Source: Nitrospirota bacterium
Lineage (GTDB): Bacteria; Nitrospirota; 9FT-COMBO-42-15; HDB-SIOI813
DNA: 50,600 nt
Assembly (NCBI GenBank): GCA_016212215.1
Contig: JACRGV010000020.1
Location: forward strand, 1-50,600
Direction: 5' to 3'
Shown: piece after piece, positions 43,260-50,451 of the stretch
Numbering within the stretch: the first letter of the stretch is position 1
How the letters are laid out: the number at the start of each line of letters is the position of its first letter
Program-made: the position numbers and the translations under genes
The notes under the pieces: generated by a model
Seen by the model: the letters and a program-made list of their open reading frames with translations, nothing else
Databases searched by the model: none
Told to the model about the DNA's origin: nothing

Positions 43260-43265
43260 TTGGAG

Positions 43266-44684
43266 TTATCTATACGAATACGCCGTTATTGCCGCGGCTA
43301 TTGCAAACACCATGTCTATCTTTTCCATCTCATCTTCATATAACAATTCATTGAACCTATTTTCAATATAATGAGTATCAAACTCCCCCTTTTTAAAAGA
43401 CGCATCCCTCATTATCATCCTGTAAAACGGTATAGTGGTCTTAACACCCCTTATCACAAATTCATCCAGACCCCTTGCTGTCCTTGCCACAACCTCATCC
43501 CATGTCCTGCCCCAGACAGTCATCTTCGCAAGCATGGAATCATAGTATGGAGGCACAACATAGCCCCTGTACACGTTACCATCTATCCTGACACCGAATC
43601 CACCCGGTGAGTAGTATGCACTAATCCTTCCTGTTGTCGGCAGGAACCCATTTCTCGGGTCCTCGGCATTTATCCTACATTCAATGGCATAGCCGTCTAT
43701 CTTCACATCTTCCTGAGTTACAGAAAGCCTTTTACCTGCGGCAATCCTGATCATCTCTTTAACTATATCAATACCTGTAACCTCTTCAGTTATGGTATGT
43801 TCCACCTGCACGCGGGTATTCATCTCAAGGAAATAAAAGTTCTTATCTTTATCCACAAGAAATTCAATAGTCCCTGCATTGGTATAACCCGCGGCCTTTG
43901 CCGCTTTAACTGCGGCCTCGCCCATCCGTCTCCTTAAATCAGGGTCAAGAAAAGGTGAAGGTGCTACTTCGATTAACTTCTGATGCCGCCTCTGAATAGA
44001 ACAATCACGTTCACCGAGATGAACAACGTTACCGTAATTATCAGCTAGTATCTGGAATTCAATATGCCTCGGACACTCGATATATTTTTCAATATAAACG
44101 TCACCCTTACCGAATGCCTTGAGTGCCTCTGACGAAGCAATCTCAAAGTTTTTCTTTAACTCTTCAGGTGTGCGGCACAATCTTATCCCTCTGCCGCCGC
44201 CCCCTGCTGCTGCCTTCAGCATTACAGGATAACCTATATCCCCTGCAATCTTTTCTGCGTCAGATGCAGAATCAATTGCGTGTTCTATACCAGGCACAAC
44301 AGGAACACCCGCCCTCTTCATCATCTGACGGGCAAGTATCTTGTCCCCCATATTTTTCATAGCATCAGGAGACGGGCCGATAAATGTAATCCCGTTCTCC
44401 TGACAAGCCTCAGCAAACTCATGGTTCTCTGCAAGAAACCCATATCCCGGATGAATGGCGTCCACACCTTTTTGTGTAGCAAGGTCAATAATCCTGTAGA
44501 TATTAAGGTAGCCTGCAACAGGCCCTGGGCCTACAAGGCAAGACTCATCCGCCTTCTTAACATAAAGGGTAATCGCATCTACCTCAGAATGAATGGCAAC
44601 AGTAGGGATATTCAATTCCTTACATGCCCTGATTATCCGTAAGGCAATCTCACCCCTGTTAGCTATAAGAACTTTTTTAAACAT
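43266..44684 (-). CDS. pycA: Biotin carboxylase subunit (pyruvate carboxylase subunit A)
   Basis: A 472-residue biotin carboxylase of the ATP-grasp fold, which carboxylates biotin on the partner protein. FKKVLIANRGEIALRIIRACKEL, HPGYGFLAEN, KAAAGGGGRGIRLC (glycine-rich ATP loop), RDCSIQRRHQKLIE, EMNTRVQVEHTITEEVTGIDIVKE and the YDSMLAKMTVWG segment are all present. It could serve acetyl-CoA carboxylase, but its place in front of pycB and the short C-terminal extension after the B-C domain point to pyruvate carboxylase. Confidence 0.95.
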   Translation of the reverse strand: MFKKVLIANRGEIALRIIRACKELNIPTVAIHSEVDAITLYVKKADESCLVGPGPVAGYLNIYRIIDLATQKGVDAIHPGYGFLAENHEFAEACQENGITFIGPSPDAMKNMGDKILARQMMKRAGVPVVPGIEHAIDSASDAEKIAGDIGYPVMLKAAAGGGGRGIRLCRTPEELKKNFEIASSEALKAFGKGDVYIEKYIECPRHIEFQILADNYGNVVHLGERDCSIQRRHQKLIEVAPSPFLDPDLRRRMGEAAVKAAKAAGYTNAGTIEFLVDKDKNFYFLEMNTRVQVEHTITEEVTGIDIVKEMIRIAAGKRLSVTQEDVKIDGYAIECRINAEDPRNGFLPTTGRISAYYSPGGFGVRIDGNVYRGYVVPPYYDSMLAKMTVWGRTWDEVVARTARGLDEFVIRGVKTTIPFYRMIMRDASFKKGEFDTHYIENRFNELLYEDEMEKIDMVFAIAAAITAYSYR

Positions 44685-44884
44685 TGTGGAATATTACTCC
44701 ATTACGCCAATTTCTTCAAGAACTCTTTGATTAAGTCCCTTAGAATTTACCGGCCTTAATTTCATGCACGGCAGAATAACACAGCACAGATAAGGCGGTC
44801 AAGGCAGGTATTACACTGATTTCAGCACTGATTTCAGGGACAGATTTATTTTTATAAGGTGTAAAATAAATCTGTCCCCTTTTA
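44685..44884. terminator. Terminator-like palindrome after the giant secreted gene
   Basis: Perfect 16-bp arms GGGACAGATTTATTTT (44837-44852) and AAAATAAATCTGTCCC (44863-44878) with a 10-base loop. This hairpin sequence is, as far as I know, a frequent dispersed element in many bacterial genomes. It lies 6 bases after the stop of the minus-strand gene ending at 44885. The rest of the 200-base gap (44685-44836) shows only a short direct repeat, ACTGATTTCAG twice. Confidence 0.65.
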
Positions 44885-47572
44885 TTATACTCTATTGATT
44901 CCTCTACCCCAGGAAACACTATGAGTCCAAGCATAATTGATATTGTTATTCCCCATGATTAATTGAGGGTTTGATCCATCAGCATTTGCGATCATAATCG
45001 AAAACTTAGTAGTTGAATAAGGGTTATACTGCACATAACAAAATCTACTTCCATCCGGTGAAAATTTTGGTGCCGAAAAAGTATTCCCTCCAGGGACCTT
45101 CATTATTGGGGTTCTCCCTGTAGAACCATTATTTGAAGTTTTTGCGATCCAGTGATAATCTGCCCCTGTTGGCGAATTGTCTATATAATAAATCTGGTCA
45201 CTATTGGGTTGGTACACTGGTCCCCATGCACTTCTATTAATGCCATAAAGGATACCGGGCATATTCGTAATCTGCTTTTGGTCGGTTCCATTGATATTAA
45301 TCGTCCGGATATTCGTTATTCCATTTGTGGTACTTTGATAAACAATGCGACTGCCATCAAGAGACCATGAAGGCTGGACACTACTCCCATTTGTTGTAAC
45401 CTGCATAGAAGGCGGCATACTGTCTTCGGCAGAAAAATCAACTCCTGTTACATCTGTGCCTGCCACTGTCACTGGTTTACTTGCAGGTGTGAAGGCATAC
45501 CAATTCAAGGTCGGAGTAATTGTATAGCTGCCATCGGCCAGGTTGGTAAAACTGTAGGTTCCATCCGATGCGGTGGTAGTTATAGTAGAGGTGAGGTCGG
45601 TTATAGTCAAGGATACACCACTCAAGCCAACGCCATTTTGAGTTACTTTGCCGTGGATCGTCCGCGCAGAGCCAGCATAGTATATCTTGATATCGTCTAT
45701 CCATGCCTGTCCAGCTCCTCCGCCCCAATTGCTAAAATTCCAAATCAATGTCTTAATACCGGAGCCAGGAACAATAAAATGTAAATCATTCCAGCACTGG
45801 AAATTGTCTCCTGACTCTGACAGTGCTATATAACCAGGTATAGTAAATCCAATGCCAGAGTATGTAGGTATATTCACTCTAATCTTAAAACTTACTGCTA
45901 CGGCATCAGTGACATCCAGAGAAATGCTTGAATTCTGACTGGTATTTATATATAGAGAATGTGATGAATTATATCCGTCATTAGTAACTGTCCAATTGCC
46001 CGTGCTATGAAAGGACGCCGGTATTAAACCATCTTCAAAATCATAAGTCACAGTGCTTCCATAACTAATCGTTACAGGTATTGCATCTGTTTTTACTTCG
46101 GCAATCACAAAATAAGAACTTGCTCCTGCATATTGATCACCGGATCGGAAATATATCTGAGTCTTATCAATGAACTGCCATTGAGCATCAGGAATTGTTT
46201 TCGTTTCACTGACGAATACAGATCCTCCATTAATGTCGTAGTTATTTGTAGATGTCACATGATTAAAGGTCTTGTCAGGATTTATTTTAATCCTCGTGTA
46301 GTACCATGTATCATTTGCAATAGCTTTTGTGTAAGTTTGGCAACAAGCACTAGGAGAGGAAAAATTGTCTCCTAAGTCAAGGACACCAAAAAGCCCCGGC
46401 CCAAATGCGGAAAATGAGCCTCCGTTATTGGCCTTCCATTTTATAAATAATTCTTTGCCGATAAAATTGTATATAGTTTTTGAAAGTATTTGATTATTAA
46501 TTCTATAATCAGTCCCATACACTTTTAATCCATCAACCGTATTCTCCCACGGGCCACAGTACAGCTTCATCCAATCGTTCATTGCCAAAGAAATGACGGT
46601 AGTTGTACCAGATGTCGGGAACATATCTAAATAGGTTTGAGGCACATCAATAACATCAGGCCAACAGTTTACTTGCTGGCAAACCGCATTAGAAACATAT
46701 TCCTTTTGTCCGTTATTGATTTTATAGACATCCGTCCCGCCGTATAATCTTATAAACATCCCATTTGATTCGCTGGCAGTAGAAATAAAATCAGGGGCAG
46801 GTGTGTATGCATTGGAAACAGTATAAACTCCCTGCCAGCTCCAGCCGGCTATACTGCTGTATCTCATAGTATCTATTAAAGTGCTATCAATCACATGATA
46901 TCTTTTATTATTTTGAATCCAGTAGACTCTCGTTGAGTCGCCGTAAGGGTCAGGATTGAGGTATGTTAGAAATTTGTCAGTAGGAGCTATAGTCGAGTTT
47001 GTTATGGTTAGCGTTACTCCGTTAGACCATTGGCCGTCGGAGTTTTTGACATATACTGTATAGTCGCCAGGCGTTACGCCGTTCATATATTCCACAACAA
47101 CGATCTGTGAAGCAGTCCTGCTCTTGATGGCACCATGTCCCATAAAGGTGCCATCGGTGTTATAGACCTGCTCTACCGCTCCGCTATCAAAGTTGACACC
47201 ATCAATAGTCAGATTAAAAGTTCCGGTTCCAATTAAAGAAGGATTTATGGAAGTAATATTGGGAATGCTTCCTCCTGTCAAATCATACACCGGATCCATA
47301 CCAGTAAATCCACCTACTAAGCCCGCTCTTTCAGAATTAAAATCCGCATCCGATTTGAATGCTTCCGGATCAGTCGCATTGCGTCCACCCAAAGGTGCAC
47401 CTAAATGATATGATTTGGGCGTGCCTGCTGGATAGTAAGCATAAAAATAGTTTTTACTCGATGAATACTTAGGTAAGACATTTAAGTACATCGGAACAAG
47501 TTCATCCAAGGTTTTAGGGTACTGTAGTTTATCGTTGTAATATCTCTCTATGGCGGTTTGAATGTATTTCAA
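44885..47572 (-). CDS. Large secreted multidomain protein, 3' part of a frameshifted gene
   Basis: The frame is open from 47677, before any start codon, and its first residues (STLSESTPPPP, SNLTETEKILETDPTDPAHVSN) read as a natural proline-rich linker. This shows that it continues the upstream frame rather than starting at the TTG at 47572. Domains in order: a pseudopilin-like segment (LKYIQTAIERYYNDKLQYPKT), an IPT/TIG-type domain with ITSINPSLIGTGTFNLTIDG, an unknown repeat with YWIQNNKRYHV and KINNGQKEYVS, a lectin-like beta-sandwich region (about 360-640 from 47572), a carboxypeptidase-regulatory-like domain (GKVTQNGVGLSGVSLTITDL), and a TolB-like propeller (WSLDGSRIVYQST, FSPDGSRFCYVQY). 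No signal peptide of its own. Together with the upstream part it would be about 1220 residues. Confidence 0.85.
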   Translation of the reverse strand: MKYIQTAIERYYNDKLQYPKTLDELVPMYLNVLPKYSSSKNYFYAYYPAGTPKSYHLGAPLGGRNATDPEAFKSDADFNSERAGLVGGFTGMDPVYDLTGGSIPNITSINPSLIGTGTFNLTIDGVNFDSGAVEQVYNTDGTFMGHGAIKSRTASQIVVVEYMNGVTPGDYTVYVKNSDGQWSNGVTLTITNSTIAPTDKFLTYLNPDPYGDSTRVYWIQNNKRYHVIDSTLIDTMRYSSIAGWSWQGVYTVSNAYTPAPDFISTASESNGMFIRLYGGTDVYKINNGQKEYVSNAVCQQVNCWPDVIDVPQTYLDMFPTSGTTTVISLAMNDWMKLYCGPWENTVDGLKVYGTDYRINNQILSKTIYNFIGKELFIKWKANNGGSFSAFGPGLFGVLDLGDNFSSPSACCQTYTKAIANDTWYYTRIKINPDKTFNHVTSTNNYDINGGSVFVSETKTIPDAQWQFIDKTQIYFRSGDQYAGASSYFVIAEVKTDAIPVTISYGSTVTYDFEDGLIPASFHSTGNWTVTNDGYNSSHSLYINTSQNSSISLDVTDAVAVSFKIRVNIPTYSGIGFTIPGYIALSESGDNFQCWNDLHFIVPGSGIKTLIWNFSNWGGGAGQAWIDDIKIYYAGSARTIHGKVTQNGVGLSGVSLTITDLTSTITTTASDGTYSFTNLADGSYTITPTLNWYAFTPASKPVTVAGTDVTGVDFSAEDSMPPSMQVTTNGSSVQPSWSLDGSRIVYQSTTNGITNIRTININGTDQKQITNMPGILYGINRSAWGPVYQPNSDQIYYIDNSPTGADYHWIAKTSNNGSTGRTPIMKVPGGNTFSAPKFSPDGSRFCYVQYNPYSTTKFSIMIANADGSNPQLIMGNNNINYAWTHSVSWGRGINRV

Positions 47573-48554
47573 GTTCGATACATGCGCAGGATCTGTAGGA
47601 TCTGTCTCGAGGATCTTCTCCGTTTCCGTCAGATTGGATGGGGGAGGAGGAGTAGATTCGGAGAGGGTTGAGCTTACTTAATAGTGCATTTTCTTCTGAT
47701 CTGTTGCCTGCTGAGTCGTAGGCAATAATGACAAACTTGTATGTTGTGTTAGTCAATAATCCTGTGTATTTATATGAAGTATGCGAACCAGAAATGATAA
47801 TATCTGGATCTAAATGTGTTGTTCCTTGAAATTTTTTAATTATATATCCAAACACTCCTACATTATCAAAAGGCACATTCCAAGTTAATCGAATTTCTGA
47901 CGTGGATAATGGACTGGCAGAAAAATTTGGGACTGGAGATGGCGGAGTGGAGTCAGTAGAACTTGATATTACATCGCCATCTCGCACTGCCCAAGCATAA
48001 TAGTAGTTGGATAACTTATCATTCGACTTCTGCTCGCCATAGCCAAAATAGAAGTTCCAAGCAAAGTAAGGATCAGTAGCCCATAACGTACTTGACCAGT
48101 AAGATGCATAACTCAGGTCGATATTGCTAAAGGGACCTGTATTGGGCAGTGGGCTTCCTGGGCCACCCAAATTCCCAAGCTCTGTGTAGTAAAGATGCCC
48201 TATCTCACTACCCCTGCAGTTAAAACCATTACTTGTTAATGGCCAAATACAACTGGGATCAGGCTGGAGTGTAACAGGTAGCCGCCAGTCACTGTAGCCC
48301 CCATAGACCAGGTTGTCCGCCCAGGTCATGGCCTCACTCCATGTCATCAACCCATCTGCATCATATCCTGATATCTTTGCATAATTGGCGTCTTTAAGCC
48401 AGGTGATATTGAGATCCGTGTCATAGATCATCCCACCACCTCTGTCTATGAGTTCAGCATGTAGAGGTTGACTTCCTACGAGTAAAGTAAATGCCATCAG
48501 GGAAAATGGCAGGAAAAGATATACAAAGATACATTTCAGAATAGACTTACGCAC
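47529..48554 (-). CDS. Secreted DUF1566-fibronectin III protein, 5' part of a frameshifted gene
   Basis: It starts at GTG 48552-48554 with GAGGAA upstream. The signal peptide spans about 1-33 (cleavage after PLHA). A DUF1566/Lcl-type domain (about 34-195) shows LIDRGGGMIYDTDLNITWLKDANYA, MTWADNLVYGGYSDWRLP and YWSS. A fibronectin III domain (about 207-290) ends in TYKFVIIAYDSAGNRSEENALLS. From residue about 292 on, the translation (LNPLRIYSSSPIQSDGNG and so on) is low-quality sequence that overlaps the real frame of the downstream part. The shift lies near 47675-47682. Expression is preceded by a c-di-GMP-I riboswitch. Confidence 0.88.
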   Translation of the reverse strand: MRKSILKCIFVYLFLPFSLMAFTLLVGSQPLHAELIDRGGGMIYDTDLNITWLKDANYAKISGYDADGLMTWSEAMTWADNLVYGGYSDWRLPVTLQPDPSCIWPLTSNGFNCRGSEIGHLYYTELGNLGGPGSPLPNTGPFSNIDLSYASYWSSTLWATDPYFAWNFYFGYGEQKSNDKLSNYYYAWAVRDGDVISSSTDSTPPSPVPNFSASPLSTSEIRLTWNVPFDNVGVFGYIIKKFQGTTHLDPDIIISGSHTSYKYTGLLTNTTYKFVIIAYDSAGNRSEENALLSKLNPLRIYSSSPIQSDGNGEDPRDRSYRSCACIELEIHSNRHREILQR

Positions 48555-48587
48555 AATTTCCTCATCAATAGAATTTATTTTAGCTTA

Positions 48588-48775
48588 CGCAAAAAAAGCC
48601 GGACCGCCAATATAACAATAACCACACAATTATTGTCACCTCGGCTGGCTTGGTTATCCTACCGTTTAAATCCCCCCCCCTTTTTCAAAGGGGGGAATTT
48701 CAAGGAAGAAAAACATTGGATAAGCCCCGTGGCTTTGCGCCCTGCCCTCACGGACAGTTTGCCCTGATAGAAGGT
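48588..48775 (-). promoter_or_regulatory. c-di-GMP-I (GEMM) riboswitch with terminator
   Basis: On the minus strand the conserved blocks are CAGGGCAAAC (near 48767), a hairpin CTGTCC-GTGA-GGGCAG with a GNRA tetraloop, GCGCAAAGCCACGGGGCTT (48724-48742) and a 3' block AGCCGAGGTGACA (near 48634-48646). The P3-like stem pairs GGCTTATCC with GGAT and AAGCC; its loop holds a poly-C hairpin repeat (48665-48705). Downstream, the sequence AAGCC ... GGCTTTTTTT (T run complementary to 48591-48597) can form an intrinsic terminator ending about 37 bases before the start codon. AAGCC is needed in both, so aptamer and terminator compete; an ON switch is inferred. Confidence 0.85.
48665..48705. repeat. Poly-C/poly-G hairpin repeat inside the riboswitch
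   Basis: A C9 run and a G6 run flanked by AAATC/GAATTT-like ends. It is of the same type as 61-152 and 23428-23471. It occupies the variable P3 loop, leaving the conserved riboswitch blocks intact. Confidence 0.7.
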
Positions 48776-48873
48776 GCTGTAATATTTCTGACAATTAAAG
48801 CGACTATAGCACACTGAAAGTCACAAATTCGTCACAGATTGGAGATTTTTTTAAGAAAATAAAAATTATTTTA

Positions 48874-49116
48874 CTACGTTAAGGCCAGCTCACGGACACT
48901 TAATACCTCGTTTGCCGTTAATGATTCAATGGCAGATTCCTCAAGTGTTATTACAGCTATGGTGTCACCAAGTGCATTAAAGACTTCTAAGGAATATCCG
49001 TCTTCCCCATCAGAAACCTGGTGGAACTCTACTATTGTGGCAACATCACCTTTTTGCAATTTTTTTCCAGGAATATCCTTTTTTAATACTACCTCTACAA
49101 ATAATTTGTATTTCAT
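48874..49116 (-). CDS. DUF4926 domain protein
   Basis: An 80-residue protein of the DUF4926 family, small beta-rich proteins often found beside toxin-antitoxin or other accessory genes; function unknown. The pattern VVLKKDIPGKKLQKGDVATIVEF, then GYSLEVFNALGDTIAVITL, matches the family. AAGGAGA precedes the ATG (49114-49116). It lies between the vapBC-type pair and the riboswitch-controlled gene, all on the minus strand. An AT-rich stretch after the stop (48840-48872) could terminate it. Confidence 0.88.
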   Translation of the reverse strand: MKYKLFVEVVLKKDIPGKKLQKGDVATIVEFHQVSDGEDGYSLEVFNALGDTIAVITLEESAIESLTANEVLSVRELALT

Positions 49117-49259
49117 TGCTTTCTCCTTTTGTTTGGATACATGGTTATGAATTTTGTGATATTATTTTCACTCTCTGTCATCCAGATTGTGATCACTAAA
49201 TGAGTTTTTTATGTCAAAATGATCTAATTGAATGGGCAGGAGTTAAAGGTTAAGATTTC

Positions 49260-49673
49260 TTACACACCAGGTGGAATCAGTGTATATCGCTTTTTATGGC
49301 GAGGCTTATATATAGAAAAATCCTTATGATCAAGTGTAAATACTGTTGAAAGCCTTTTTTCTTCTCCCAATACTACTAAGGTTGCATCAGCAAGGTCCAT
49401 AGGCAGGTCATGGTATTTTTTCATCAATTCTCTGATTCTGAAATAGATATTTTCCTCTAATTGTTCTATCCTTATACCTCCCCTTTGAATAAACTGCCAT
49501 AAGTCATCCTGGATGTTAGCGGAAAAATTCAGAAGGTAAAATGCCTCAGTAATAACAGGCCATGTTGTGATAAGGGGTTCTTTTATCCCCTTGAGTATTT
49601 CTATACAATGACTATGATACCGGTCATCCTTATCGAAGAAGGCAATGATAGGGCCTGTATCTATTATTATCAA
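49260..49673 (-). CDS. PIN-domain toxin (VapC-like)
   Basis: A 137-residue PIN-domain ribonuclease. The N-terminal IIIDTGPIIAFFDKDDRYH carries the first acidic residue; Glu in VITEAFYLL, and Asp in LPMDLADATLVVLGE and FTLDHKDFSIY supply the other metal ligands. The start is TTG at 49671-49673, which overlaps the antitoxin stop by four bases (TTGA), giving translational coupling. This is a type II toxin-antitoxin arrangement; the RNA target is unknown. Confidence 0.93.
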   Translation of the reverse strand: MIIIDTGPIIAFFDKDDRYHSHCIEILKGIKEPLITTWPVITEAFYLLNFSANIQDDLWQFIQRGGIRIEQLEENIYFRIRELMKKYHDLPMDLADATLVVLGEEKRLSTVFTLDHKDFSIYKPRHKKRYTLIPPGV

Positions 49674-49921
49674 TCTTTCCTCCTAAATGCCTTCCGTAGA
49701 ATCTCTTCTCCTCTGCTTGAAAGGTCACCACTGCCGCTCCCTTCTTTATCTATAAGATCTGAAATGAGTTCGTAAGGGTGATTCCTATTCTCCTCAATAA
49801 TGCGGGTGCAATATTCCCGCAGTGACCGCTTAATCACTTTTCCTTTGTTGGTTTGAAGAATCTTTGCTGTCTTGTTTAGAATAGTCTCTGTCTCTTTATC
49901 AAGGCGGACGCTCATGCTCAT
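49670..49921 (-). CDS. Ribbon-helix-helix antitoxin (VapB/CopG-like)
   Basis: An 83-residue antitoxin. The N-terminus MSMSVRLDKETETILNKTAKILQTNKGKVIKRSLREYCTRI is a ribbon-helix-helix DNA-binding domain; the acidic C-terminal part (ELISDLIDKEGSGSGDLSSRGEEIL) would bind and block the toxin. The start is the ATG at 49919-49921. A palindrome over the promoter fits autoregulation. Confidence 0.92.
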   Translation of the reverse strand: MSMSVRLDKETETILNKTAKILQTNKGKVIKRSLREYCTRIIEENRNHPYELISDLIDKEGSGSGDLSSRGEEILRKAFRRKD

Positions 49922-49944
49922 TTTTTTATCATCTCCTCTACCTG

Positions 49945-49989
49945 AATTGTAATACAAACAGTATCACACAATTCTGGATAAGGAGTCAA
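49945..49989 (-). promoter_or_regulatory. Promoter-operator of the toxin-antitoxin pair
   Basis: On the minus strand, TTGACT (49984-49989), a 17-base spacer and TGATAC (49961-49966), extended by TG. An imperfect palindrome AATTGTAATAC ... GTATCACACAATT (49945-49973) covers the -10 box, as expected for a ribbon-helix-helix operator. Confidence 0.6.
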
Positions 49990-50025
49990 ATCGGGTCTAC
50001 TACAAATTTATTGGTATAGTGTAAC

Positions 50026-50081
50026 CCTTTTATCCTGTGATCCTTTTTCATGTGATCCTTTTATCCTGATCCTTTTATCCT
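50026..50081. repeat. Short tandem repeat (GATCCTTTTATCCT)
   Basis: Three to four imperfect copies of a 14-16-base unit, GATCCTTTTATCCT or GTGATCCTTTTTCAT. It lies in the divergent gap between the toxin-antitoxin pair and the DUF5678 gene. Confidence 0.75.
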
Positions 50082-50148
50082 TGACTCACAACCGTGGTCA
50101 GAGTATCTTTGTTTATGTAAATTGTGCTGCATCCAAAAGGAGGAACTC

Positions 50149-50451
50149 ATGGACAAGGATGACCTGTGGGTAGTAGAACACTTCGGCGAGCTTGTAACAA
50201 AATATGCAGGAAAGTATGTGGCTGTGGTCAATGAAACTCTGGTAGCTGTAGGGGATTCCCGAAAGGAAGTGGAAGAGAAGGCAAGAGCAATCGCTCCGGA
50301 TAAAATGCCTTCTGTCATGCGGATACCACGTGAAGAGGATATGGCATGTCTGTTACGCACAGATGTGAACCACTTTGCGACAGGAGCGCAGGATATCCGA
50401 AACATGCCTCCCTTACTTAAGGAGAGGGTGGGAAGAAGAATATTGTGCTAA
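50149..50451 (+). CDS. DUF5678 domain protein with a repeat-derived C-terminus
   Basis: A 100-residue protein. AAAAGGAGG lies 7 bases before the ATG at 50149. WVVEHFGELVTKYAGKYVAVVNETLVAVGDSRKEVEEKARAIAPDKMPSVMRIPRE matches the DUF5678 pattern (a small domain with unknown function, often next to aspartyl-protease-like genes). The last 15 residues, MPPLLKERVGRRILC, are encoded by a degenerate GC-hairpin repeat (CTCCCTTACTTAAGGAG). No protease gene follows before the window edge, so the usual partner may have been lost or displaced. Confidence 0.85.
   Translation: MDKDDLWVVEHFGELVTKYAGKYVAVVNETLVAVGDSRKEVEEKARAIAPDKMPSVMRIPREEDMACLLRTDVNHFATGAQDIRNMPPLLKERVGRRILC

Noticed and set aside
41288-44684. 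Acetyl-CoA carboxylase or sodium-pumping oxaloacetate decarboxylase
   Set aside because: No accA/accD or membrane oadB/oadG genes are adjacent; the PycA-PycB pair is the simpler reading, although sequence alone does not fully exclude the others.
44740-44934. 64-residue frame with NKRGQIYFTPYKN
   Set aside because: It is the translation of the dispersed 16-bp palindrome and has no ribosome site.
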